Source: Erysipelothrix tonsillarum DSM 14972 (GTDB taxonomy: Bacteria > Bacillota_I > Bacilli_A > Erysipelotrichales > Erysipelotrichaceae). Taken from it: DNA of 64,000 bases. Both the position numbers and the translations under genes were made by a program. The notes below the pieces were generated by a model that saw nothing but the letters and a program-made list of their open reading frames with translations, did not search any database and had not been told where the DNA came from. Below are positions 7,957 through 15,545 of this stretch, piece by piece. Location: positions 114,860 through 178,859 of the forward strand of contig NZ_KB892380.1 in NCBI RefSeq assembly GCF_000373785.1. Direction: 5' to 3'. Within the stretch, counting starts at the first letter, position 1, and the number at the start of each line of letters is the position of its first letter.

Positions 7957-10299
7957 TTATTGTCTATATTCTATTTTCACATTTACACAGAACATCACAA
8001 TGTCTTGTGCAATTTGACCTAACATTTCTTCAAACATTTCGAAACCTTCATTTACATATGCTTGAAGTGGTTTATCTTGCGCATAAGAACGTAAATGGAT
8101 TCCTTCTCTTAATTTACTCATTGCATCAATATGATCAACCCATGAACGGTCAATCATGTTCAAGACAACTTCTTTTTCTACTCGTGTAAATTGATCCTTA
8201 ACATCCGCAATTTTTGTTTCGTACTTCGTCCACGCGGCATCAGTAATAATCGTTTGAATTTCTTCTTGTGATTTACCTTCAATCGAAGAAACTGTAAATG
8301 TATCGTCGACCAATCCCAATTTGTCCAACGCTTCAACTAAGCCCGCTTTATCAATTTCTAAATCACGAGATTCATGGTTTGTATAAGATGCAATTGTATC
8401 CGAAACAACACGTTTGTACATTTCACAAATAATTCCATGAACATCTTCATTTTCTAAGACATAGTTACGTTGATCATAAATAATCTCACGTTGTTGACGT
8501 AGAACATCATCATAGTCAAGTAGTGTTTTACGAATATCAAAGTTAACGCCTTCAACACGGCGTTGTGCTGCGCTAATTTGTTTCGTAATAACTTTATTTT
8601 CAATTGCAACATCTCCAAGTTGACTGTAGACATTTTCGAAACGCTCACTTCCATGACGTAACATCAAATCATCTTCAAATGATACAAAGAATCGTGACAT
8701 CCCAGGATCACCTTGTCGACCAGAACGTCCTCGTAATTGGTTATCAATACGACGTGACTCATGGCGTTCACTCCCTAATACAGCAAGTCCACCAAGTGAT
8801 CTTGATTCTTCATCAAGTTTGATATCCGTACCACGTCCAGCCATATTAGTCGCAATTGTGACAGAGCCCTTACGGCCTGCCTTTTCGATAATCTGAGCTT
8901 CTCGAGCATGGTTTTTAGCATTCAAGACTTCGTGCTTAATCTTTCGTTGTTTCATCATCATACTTAAGTATTCCGATGTTTCAACAGCAACAGTACCTAC
9001 AAGCACTGGTTGCCCTTTTTCATTTAATTCACGTACGGTTTCAATTAAAGCTTCAAATTTCGCTTTTTTTGTTCCATAAACCAAATCAGGCAAGTCTTCA
9101 CGAGCAATTGGGCGATTAGTTGGAACTTCTAAAACACGCATGTTATAAATTTCTAAGAATTCTTCTTCTTCAGTTTTTGCAGTACCCGTCATCCCGGATA
9201 GTTTATTGTAAAGGCGGAAAAAGTTTTGGTACGTTACTGTAGCAAGTGTTACCGTTTCTTGTTTAATTGTGACACCTTCTTTGGCACACAACGCTTGGTG
9301 AAGACCGTCAGAATACTCACGTCCTTCCATTAAGCGACCGGTAAATTGGTCAACAATAATTACTTCATTATTTTGTACAACATACTCAATGTCATTAAGC
9401 ATAATATAGTTTGCCTTTAAAGCATTATTAATATGATGCACAAGCGATGTATTCTCTAAATCATAAAGGTTATTAACCTTGAATGCGCGTTCTGCTTTTT
9501 CAACACCAGCTTCAGTGAGTTGAACTGTTTTTGATTTAACATCAATAACATAGTCAGCACCTTCCGCTAATTTTTTCGCAAATTTATCGCTGCTTTCATA
9601 AAGTTTTGCACCTTCACGAGCGCCACCTGAGATAATCAAAGGTGTACGAGATTCATCAATAAGAATTGAGTCAACCTCATCTACAAGAGCATAGTTTAAC
9701 GGACGTAAAACACGTTGTTCTATTTTCGTAACCATGTTATCTCGTAAGTAATCAAACCCAACTTCTGAGTTTGTTGTATATGTAATATCACATTCATATA
9801 CTTCGCGCTTACCTGAAGGTGATAATGCACGAACGTTTATACCGACTGTAAGACCTAAAAATCGATGGATTTCTCCCATCCATTCAGCATCACGCTGAGC
9901 AAGGTATTCGTTCACTGTAATAACGTGAACGCCTTTACCTTCAAGAGCGTTTAAGTAGGTAGGCATAATTGCAGTTAAAGTTTTACCTTCACCTGTTTTC
10001 ATTTCCGCAATATCACCGCGGTGCAGAATAATAGCCCCCATGAGCTGAACGACATATGGAAATTCACCAATAACTCGATATGCAGCCTCACGCGCAACAG
10101 CGTAAGCCTCTACAAGAAGATCATCTAAAGTCTCCCCTTGAGCAATACGGTTTTTAAATTCATTAGTTTTTTCTTTTAACGCTTCATCAGATAGAGCACG
10201 TGTCTCATCTGCCAACGCATCAATCTCGTGTGCGATCTTTTCAATTTCACTTAAAATTTTACGATCACCACTAAAAAGATTACTTAAAAATCCAGCCAT
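7957..10299 (-). CDS. secA: Preprotein translocase ATPase SecA
   Basis: Motor ATPase of the Sec pathway, 780 residues. It has the two DEAD-like nucleotide-binding domains: Walker A in MKTGEGKTLTAIMP (near residue 100), the DEVDSILIDESRTPLIISG stretch, and the second domain with NMAGRGTDIKL and LRGRSGRQGDPG. It pushes unfolded preproteins through SecYEG. The C-terminus ends at the helical wing (about VNVKIEYRQ) and lacks the cysteine-rich zinc tail present in many SecA proteins. It starts at the normal MAGFLSNLF. prfB follows 20 bases downstream, the usual Firmicute order. Confidence 0.97.
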   Translation of the reverse strand: MAGFLSNLFSGDRKILSEIEKIAHEIDALADETRALSDEALKEKTNEFKNRIAQGETLDDLLVEAYAVAREAAYRVIGEFPYVVQLMGAIILHRGDIAEMKTGEGKTLTAIMPTYLNALEGKGVHVITVNEYLAQRDAEWMGEIHRFLGLTVGINVRALSPSGKREVYECDITYTTNSEVGFDYLRDNMVTKIEQRVLRPLNYALVDEVDSILIDESRTPLIISGGAREGAKLYESSDKFAKKLAEGADYVIDVKSKTVQLTEAGVEKAERAFKVNNLYDLENTSLVHHINNALKANYIMLNDIEYVVQNNEVIIVDQFTGRLMEGREYSDGLHQALCAKEGVTIKQETVTLATVTYQNFFRLYNKLSGMTGTAKTEEEEFLEIYNMRVLEVPTNRPIAREDLPDLVYGTKKAKFEALIETVRELNEKGQPVLVGTVAVETSEYLSMMMKQRKIKHEVLNAKNHAREAQIIEKAGRKGSVTIATNMAGRGTDIKLDEESRSLGGLAVLGSERHESRRIDNQLRGRSGRQGDPGMSRFFVSFEDDLMLRHGSERFENVYSQLGDVAIENKVITKQISAAQRRVEGVNFDIRKTLLDYDDVLRQQREIIYDQRNYVLENEDVHGIICEMYKRVVSDTIASYTNHESRDLEIDKAGLVEALDKLGLVDDTFTVSSIEGKSQEEIQTIITDAAWTKYETKIADVKDQFTRVEKEVVLNMIDRSWVDHIDAMSKLREGIHLRSYAQDKPLQAYVNEGFEMFEEMLGQIAQDIVMFCVNVKIEYRQ

Positions 10300-10356
10300 A
10301 ATTCAAGCCTCCATTCCATTTTATTGTAACACATAACGATTTCAGAATACATAACT

Positions 10357-10383
10357 AAAAAAGTTGGCATCACCAACTTTTCG
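10357..10383 (-). terminator. Rho-independent terminator of cold-shock gene
   Basis: On the minus strand, AAAAGTTGG pairs with CCAACTTTT around a short loop and runs into a T tract. It lies between the cold-shock gene and secA and so separates their transcripts. Confidence 0.75.
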
Positions 10384-10386
10384 ACT

Positions 10387-10584
10387 CTAGATTCTCACAA
10401 TATTATGTGCTTGTAAACCACGATCAGATTCCACAAGTTCAAATTCTACTTCCGTACCCTCTTCGATTGTTTTAAACCCCTCCATTATGAGGTGAGTGTA
10501 GTGAAAGAATATGTCTTGTCCGTCCTCCGCCGTAATAAATCCAAACCCTTTATTTTTGTTAAATGTTTTTACTTTCCCCTTCAT
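10387..10584 (-). CDS. Cold-shock domain RNA-binding protein
   Basis: A 65-residue single cold-shock domain. The RNP1-like KGFGFIT and RNP2-like IFFHYTH motifs are both present, so it should bind single-stranded RNA or DNA as an RNA chaperone. It is followed by its own terminator, so it is probably a single-gene transcript. In many Firmicutes the gene between comFC and secA is the ribosome hibernation factor hpf; here this position holds the cold-shock gene instead. Confidence 0.93.
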   Translation of the reverse strand: MKGKVKTFNKNKGFGFITAEDGQDIFFHYTHLIMEGFKTIEEGTEVEFELVESDRGLQAHNIVRI

Positions 10585-10670
10585 TTTATTAACCCTTTCT
10601 AAGCGTATTCATGTGCTTTAATTTCAATAAAATTATACGATAGGGGTACTTAAAAGGCAAGTGAAATCGC

Positions 10671-11351
10671 TTACTTTAAGTTTGGACGTGATCCAGCTAG
10701 GCACAGCGCTTCAACATGGTTTGCATAAGGTCTTAGTTGGTTTGCGATTGCCTCCAAGGTATTTCCTGTTGTTACAATGTCGTCGATGATTAAAATTCGG
10801 TCGTAAACATTAGCCGGTATATTTCGAATCTTTATATGTTCTCGAATACGACTTCGATCCGCGGCGCTAAGATTCGCTTGCTTTTGGGGTGCCCAATTAT
10901 CAAATTCAATCGCACTTCGTTTCAATCCAATATTTCTCAACAAAAAATCAAGATGGTTTTCTTTACTACTATTAGTTGTACAAGCGTGTGATGGTGATAC
11001 AACAAACATAAATTTTCGGTAATAATATCGAATCCAATATCGGTGGTACGTGAATAAATATCGTTCAAGATAACGATCTCCATAAACTTTGTAACGCAAA
11101 ATTAATTGGCGTATAAATCCTTGGTAATCATAAAGAACACACGTCTGAATGGATAAGTCATGTCGATAAAATCGTTTTGGTTTTAAGCGTTTACTGCATA
11201 CGTCACACAATTGATTGTTTTTAGGATACACCATAGCGTCAATTAATGGTTTTGTTTCAATCTCTTCAAAACAGATATCGCATGATTGTTTGCCTCCATG
11301 ATGCATGTCATGCATTTGCTTAAAGATTTCGTACGCTCTCGAAAAAAACAT
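10671..11351 (-). CDS. comFC: ComFC-type phosphoribosyltransferase-like competence protein
   Basis: A 226-residue ComFC/GntX-type protein needed for DNA uptake in competent relatives. It has an N-terminal zinc-finger-like pair of CxxC motifs (CDIC near residue 24 and CDVC near residue 49) and a C-terminal type I phosphoribosyltransferase loop ILIIDDIVTTGNTLEAI. The ATG at 11351 has a strong AAAGGAG site 7 bases upstream but overlaps the end of comFA by 109 bases; shorter starts at 11315 or 11306 are possible. ComFC acts with the helicase ComFA encoded just upstream. Confidence 0.85.
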   Translation of the reverse strand: MFFSRAYEIFKQMHDMHHGGKQSCDICFEEIETKPLIDAMVYPKNNQLCDVCSKRLKPKRFYRHDLSIQTCVLYDYQGFIRQLILRYKVYGDRYLERYLFTYHRYWIRYYYRKFMFVVSPSHACTTNSSKENHLDFLLRNIGLKRSAIEFDNWAPQKQANLSAADRSRIREHIKIRNIPANVYDRILIIDDIVTTGNTLEAIANQLRPYANHVEALCLAGSRPNLK

Positions 11352-12358
11352 TTACAAACTCCTTTCTCCGGATTCATCCCACGTTCAACTCGACCTGCAA
11401 TTTGCACCAGTGTTGCTGTGGAGAATACAGGGTGATCTGCATAGAGTACATATACATTACACTTTTTAAATGTAACTCCCCGTTCTAAAATAGTTGTACA
11501 AACAAGCGTTCCACCATGATTTCGAAACCGTTCTAAGATCATGCATCGTTGCTCAGATTCCGAAGTAATAAAAGGACATCTTAAAAAATTCGCTAGAAAT
11601 TGAGCACACTTACGTGTTGGAACAAAAATCAAAAGGTAATCATAACGGGATTTATAGAAATCAAACAACATCCGTACTAATGGAAAAAATGTTTGAATGT
11701 AAATTGGTACAGGCAGCAATCGTCCACTGGGGCGTAACGATGCATAAAGATGCTTTACAAGATTTTGTTTTTGTAAAGATTCAAGATATGAATCGCGTGT
11801 AGCACTAAGGTAAATTCTACGTCCTTTAGCTGCCCACGAAACAAAACGCAAAAGTGATTCATTATTTGCAAAAGGAAAAGCGTCTGGTTCATCAAGTATT
11901 AGTAAATCAAATTGCTTTTCATATCGGTACAATTGGTGCGTCGTACAAACAATGAAGGGAGCAATTAAATCGTCTGTTTGCCCTCCACATACACAAGTTA
12001 TTTTAAAATTCGGGAAATAATTTTGAAATCGTTGGTGTAATTCCAATACAATCTCTCGACGTGGGACAGCCCAACACACACACTGTCCACATCGTAACGT
12101 CTGCTCTATAAGGGGAATACAAATTTCTGTCTTTCCAGCACCACAAACCGCTTCTAAAAAAATATCGTGTTCCTTCGCGAGCAAGCATAATGTTTTTGAA
12201 ACATCTTGTTGATACGTAGTCAAACGAAATGGTAATTTAGCTATCTCGCCCTTATCGACAACCGAGAGACCCTCTACTTCTGTTAAGAATTGACGATAAA
12301 ACAAACATTTTCGACAGACATTCTCTTTTAATGAAAAACCACATCGCTGACAAATCAT
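11243..12358 (-). CDS. comFA: ComFA-type DNA helicase/translocase
   Basis: SF2 helicase related to PriA that helps pull transforming DNA into the cell. An N-terminal four-cysteine zinc site (CQRCGFSLKENVCRKC) is followed by Walker A AVCGAGKTEIC, the Walker B box LLILDEPDAF (DEPD rather than DEAD), motif III LSATRDS, and motif VI QIAGRVERG. The start is taken at ATG 12358, 4 bases after GGGTGAT; ATGs further upstream have poorer sites. Its length (about 371) is somewhat short compared with the Bacillus protein. The C-terminal tail overlaps comFC in another frame. Whether the organism is naturally competent cannot be told from this window. Confidence 0.88.
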   Translation of the reverse strand: MICQRCGFSLKENVCRKCLFYRQFLTEVEGLSVVDKGEIAKLPFRLTTYQQDVSKTLCLLAKEHDIFLEAVCGAGKTEICIPLIEQTLRCGQCVCWAVPRREIVLELHQRFQNYFPNFKITCVCGGQTDDLIAPFIVCTTHQLYRYEKQFDLLILDEPDAFPFANNESLLRFVSWAAKGRRIYLSATRDSYLESLQKQNLVKHLYASLRPSGRLLPVPIYIQTFFPLVRMLFDFYKSRYDYLLIFVPTRKCAQFLANFLRCPFITSESEQRCMILERFRNHGGTLVCTTILERGVTFKKCNVYVLYADHPVFSTATLVQIAGRVERGMNPEKGVCKCFFRERTKSLSKCMTCIMEANNHAISVLKRLKQNH

Positions 12359-12403
12359 CGACATCACCCAATAATAACTAAACCGGCGCACCTGCATTCC
12401 CTA

Positions 12404-12432
12404 TAAAAAAAACCACTCACAGAGTGGTTATA
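12404..12432 (-). terminator. Rho-independent terminator of SPFH operon
   Basis: AACCACTC pairs with GAGTGGTT around ACA, and the minus strand then runs into a tract of about 8 T. It ends the transcript of the unknown gene, NfeD and SPFH genes. Confidence 0.85.
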
Positions 12433-12433
12433 A

Positions 12434-13324
12434 TTATTTTGAGATAATTTCTTTTCCCGAAGCAAGAACAGCTGCAAGATTTTGTAAGTCGGAAGGAACA
12501 ATAATCTTGGTTGCTTGACCATTAGCTGCTTTCTCAAATGCCTCAAAACTCTTCAGTTTTAGGTAAGCACTATCTGGATCAATAGTAGCTAGCAATTGAG
12601 CACCTTTCGATTGTGCATCAAATACACGTTCCATTGCTTGCGCTTCCCCTTCTGCTTCTGTAATCATCGCTTCCTTGTGCGCTTGAGCACGTAGCACTGT
12701 TGATTCTTTCTCCCCTTCGGCAATTAGAATTGCGGAGCGTTTTTCACCTTCAGCACGTAAAATTGATTCACGTCGTTCACGTTCAGCACGCATTTGTTTT
12801 TCCATCGCTTCCTGAATATCACGAGGTGGAATAATATTTTTAACTTCAACACGTTGAACACGAATACCCCAAGGATCTGTCGCTTCATCTAAAATGGCAC
12901 GCATTTTGGAATTAATAATATCACGGGATGTAAGCGTTTGGTCTAATTCCAAATCTCCAATGATATTACGTAATGTAGTAGCCGTTAGATTTTCAATTGC
13001 ATTAATTGGATTATGAATTCCATATGTATATAATACAGGATCTGTAATTTGGAAATATACTACTGTATCAATTTGCATTGTTACATTATCTTTGGTGATA
13101 ACGGGTTGTGGTGCGAAATCTTGAACACGTTCCTTTAATGAAACCTTATTCGCAACACGATCAACAAACGGAAGAATTAAATGCATTCCTTTGTCGAGTG
13201 TGTGACTGTAAGCACCCAAACGCTCAACCACATAAGCATTGGATTGTGGTATAACTCGAATACAGTATCCTACGATGATTAATACCAAAGCTAAAATTAC
13301 TAAAAATAAAATGATTCCTGGCAT
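12434..13324 (-). CDS. SPFH/Band 7 (stomatin-like, QmcA type) membrane protein
   Basis: A 296-residue scaffold protein of membrane microdomains. An N-terminal membrane segment (about 3-22) is followed by the SPFH domain starting at VVERLGAYSHTLDKGMHLILP, and then an alanine- and glutamate-rich coiled-coil region (about 190-245, with repeated RAEGEKRSAILIAEGEKES). The stretch resembles QmcA and stomatin-like proteins of bacteria, which often pair with an NfeD protein. The NfeD gene lies immediately upstream (1-base gap), giving the standard NfeD-SPFH pair thought to act in membrane quality control together with FtsH-type proteases. Confidence 0.92.
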   Translation of the reverse strand: MPGIILFLVILALVLIIVGYCIRVIPQSNAYVVERLGAYSHTLDKGMHLILPFVDRVANKVSLKERVQDFAPQPVITKDNVTMQIDTVVYFQITDPVLYTYGIHNPINAIENLTATTLRNIIGDLELDQTLTSRDIINSKMRAILDEATDPWGIRVQRVEVKNIIPPRDIQEAMEKQMRAERERRESILRAEGEKRSAILIAEGEKESTVLRAQAHKEAMITEAEGEAQAMERVFDAQSKGAQLLATIDPDSAYLKLKSFEAFEKAANGQATKIIVPSDLQNLAAVLASGKEIISK

Positions 13325-13325
13325 A

Positions 13326-13769
13326 TTAAGCCTCCTCTACACTTTTCACAATTAATTTTACACCTTCAATGGCAATAACTTCAACACGTGTTTGTGCTGG
13401 AATTGATGATTGATCAGCTGTAGTTGCCGACCATTCCTCGCCATGGACTTTAATTTTTCCCCATGAATCTTGATTAATTGATTCATTTAAAATAAACTGA
13501 CGGCCAATTAAACGATCTGCGTTGGTCGAAACAACATTTCCACGCAACAGATTTTTAGTCATTGGTCGTATCATAATTAATGCTGCAACACTTACGATCG
13601 CGAAGACCGCTAATTGTACCGCCACACTATCTGTTAAAAATGTTGTACCAAGTGCAGCGAGCGCACCAAATGAAAACCAAAGTGAAACTAAATTTCCAAC
13701 TGTGATTACTTCAAGCACCAACATCCCTAAACAAACAATAAGCCATACCCAATCCATAGTTAATGTCAT
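13326..13769 (-). CDS. NfeD-like membrane protein
   Basis: A 147-residue NfeD1b-type protein. Hydrophobic segments fill residues 5-75 and the C-terminal part (about 85-145) is an OB-fold domain, with the typical LIGRQFILNE and GKIKVHGEEWSA stretches. NfeD proteins bind SPFH partners and place them in the membrane. It overlaps the preceding gene by 4 bases (ATGA) and is followed at once by the SPFH gene, so all three are translationally linked. Confidence 0.88.
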   Translation of the reverse strand: MTLTMDWVWLIVCLGMLVLEVITVGNLVSLWFSFGALAALGTTFLTDSVAVQLAVFAIVSVAALIMIRPMTKNLLRGNVVSTNADRLIGRQFILNESINQDSWGKIKVHGEEWSATTADQSSIPAQTRVEVIAIEGVKLIVKSVEEA

Positions 13770-14146
13770 AGTATCACTCCCTCTTCATTTAGTGACGACA
13801 AGTCAAATGTTAAAACATGTTCCTTTTTGTCATAATTCGCAATTACCTTCTGACCATTTAAGTTTTTACCAACTTTCGCAGAAATTAAATCACACAACGC
13901 CTTATTATTAACTTTTGCATATCCTTTACCAATTGAAATTTTATGTAGATTTTCAACTGGATATACATTTAATTCAAGATCGCGTTTTGTAACTGGCTTA
14001 ATTCCTACATGCCCTTCCTTTGAAAAACCAACCAAAACATACTGGCTGTCTTTAAAGTGAGCAGATGCATTTTGATTTAATGTTAAACTTTTTTCAGTTA
14101 ACGTCACAACTTGAAGTTGTGCATTTCCTGTTACCCATTCAAACAT
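13766..14146 (-). CDS. Uncharacterised 126-residue protein coupled to NfeD and SPFH
   Basis: I do not recognise this protein. It is soluble, without signal peptide or membrane segment, and has alternating beta-like strands (QLQVVTLTEKSLTLNQNASAHF, then YVLVGFSKEGHVGIKPV) that recall a small DNA- or ligand-binding beta fold, followed by a mixed second half. It has no cysteine pair or obvious catalytic motif. It is the first gene of the cluster, has a GGAGGTCGCT ribosome binding site, and its stop overlaps the NfeD start by 4 bases. The coupling suggests a regulatory or partner role for the membrane pair; that is inference from position only. Confidence 0.8.
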   Translation of the reverse strand: MFEWVTGNAQLQVVTLTEKSLTLNQNASAHFKDSQYVLVGFSKEGHVGIKPVTKRDLELNVYPVENLHKISIGKGYAKVNNKALCDLISAKVGKNLNGQKVIANYDKKEHVLTFDLSSLNEEGVIL

Positions 14147-14227
14147 AGCGACCTCCTTTACTTTTCAAATTATACCACTTATTTCACTTTTTTCAATATT
14201 TTCACGATTTATTTTTTATAAAAGTAA

Positions 14228-14266
14228 AAAAATGATTAACCTCCGGACGAAGTTAATCAGTTTTTG
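14228..14266 (-). terminator. Rho-independent terminator of HAD/exonuclease operon
   Basis: TGATTAAC pairs with GTTAATCA around CTCCGGACGA+A, and the minus strand continues into a T tract. It follows the HAD gene stop by a few bases. Confidence 0.8.
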
Positions 14267-14272
14267 TTTTAT

Positions 14273-14824
14273 TTACCATGGTGTTCGACTATCCCCATCT
14301 ACTAAATAAGCCCGTTCAGCAAATTGAGCAAGCGGATCATCGGAATAAGAGTCAGAATAAAATTCTTCCATTAGTCCTAAATCATAATACTCTTCCATAC
14401 GAACGACCTTCTCAGCTCCCCAACAATTGTGTTTGAGATTCTGTCCTGTATGAGGATCAACGACTGATCCAATTAATTGAATTCCTAACTCATCACAAAT
14501 CGGTGCTAACATAAATTCTGGTGAAGCCGAAATAATAAGGTCATCATCACGTTTTTGTTGGAGGTACCAAGGTTTTATTTTGCTTTTATGTTCCTTCCAA
14601 AAAGCTGAAACACGTTCCTGCATATCTGGGATTGCTGTAAAGTATTCATAAAAAACAGTCTTCATTTCTGTTTTATCAATTCTACCACGCTTATAATCCA
14701 GCGCTGCTTTAATTTGCCGTGGCCAAAATTTGATCAAACTTTTATCTTTTTTAAGATTAAACTTATAAAAATCCATCGAGCTATCCCCGTCATAGATTGT
14801 TTTGTCAAAATCATATACATTCAT
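14273..14824 (-). CDS. HAD superfamily (subfamily IB) phosphatase
   Basis: A 183-residue HAD hydrolase of the phosphoserine-phosphatase-like IB group. Motif I is YDFDKT (residues 4-9) with the nucleophile and general-acid aspartates, motif II is LIISAS, and motif IV is SDSYSDDP. It should remove a phosphate from a small molecule or lipid head group in the cytoplasm; the substrate is not evident. It abuts the exonuclease gene (stop TAG directly before its ATG), so the two are one operon ended by the terminator at 14228-14266. Length is a little short for the family, but all motifs are present. Confidence 0.85.
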   Translation of the reverse strand: MNVYDFDKTIYDGDSSMDFYKFNLKKDKSLIKFWPRQIKAALDYKRGRIDKTEMKTVFYEYFTAIPDMQERVSAFWKEHKSKIKPWYLQQKRDDDLIISASPEFMLAPICDELGIQLIGSVVDPHTGQNLKHNCWGAEKVVRMEEYYDLGLMEEFYSDSYSDDPLAQFAERAYLVDGDSRTPW

Positions 14825-15427
14825 CTACTCCCCTCCCTTCTCCACCGGGTACACCTTAGGCGGTTTTTCTTGATGTTGTTGTTTTAAAGCCTTATATTTA
14901 TCTTTCATCTTAATGTAAACCTGTGCGGTTTGTATACAGTCTTCTGAACCGCGATGTCCAACTAATCGTTCAACATTAAAATATTTACACAAAGTTTCGA
15001 GTTTATGATTTTTCGAGTCTTTATTCAAGAGTCTTGAAACACGAAGGGTGTCGACATAATCGTTGTGCATACGAAGTCCGGTTGTTGCAAAATAAGCATC
15101 ATAAACGAGACCAAAGTCAAACATAACATTGTGTCCTAAAATGATATCCGAATCGATAAACTGGACGAACGCTTCAATCACATCTTCTATCTTAGGTGCA
15201 TCAGCAACCATTTCTTCCGTAATTCCTGTTAGCTCCACAACAAATGGAAGAATTGAATTATTCGGCTTTACTAAGGTTGAAAATGCATCGACTTGTTTAT
15301 AGTTTCGATACTTGATAGCACTCAATTCAGTTACATCCTCAAATTTATTACTACGTCCTGTTGTTTCTAAATCAATCACGGTAAAATTAGGAACAAACTT
15401 CAGTAGATTTTCTCCTACACTTCGCAT
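14825..15427 (-). CDS. DEDDh 3'-5' exonuclease (DNA polymerase III epsilon type)
   Basis: A 200-residue DnaQ-like exonuclease that removes nucleotides from 3' ends of DNA or RNA. ExoI is VIDLETTG (Asp and Glu), ExoII is HNVMFDFGL, and ExoIII is HRGSED with the His and Asp of the DEDDh class. The start is taken at ATG 15427, six bases after AGAGGG; an ATG 36 bases further upstream has no ribosome binding site. It is not fused to a polymerase, so it may serve repair or RNA turnover. It is followed directly by the HAD phosphatase gene. Confidence 0.9.
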   Translation of the reverse strand: MRSVGENLLKFVPNFTVIDLETTGRSNKFEDVTELSAIKYRNYKQVDAFSTLVKPNNSILPFVVELTGITEEMVADAPKIEDVIEAFVQFIDSDIILGHNVMFDFGLVYDAYFATTGLRMHNDYVDTLRVSRLLNKDSKNHKLETLCKYFNVERLVGHRGSEDCIQTAQVYIKMKDKYKALKQQHQEKPPKVYPVEKGGE

Positions 15428-15508
15428 TACAAACCCTCTTTTTCTAAATCTATTGTAGCACAAACGAGTCTAAACCTCCGAATTTTTATTATGAAGGTTC
15501 TTAAGAAC

Positions 15509-15545
15509 ATAAGACCCCTACACAATCGGGGTAGGGGTCTTATAT
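15509..15545 (-). terminator. Strong rho-independent terminator of htpG
   Basis: A 13-bp perfect stem (ATAAGACCCCTAC with GTAGGGGTCTTAT) lies directly after the htpG stop on the minus strand. The T tract after the stem is weak (the A side of the stem supplies most of it). Confidence 0.75.
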
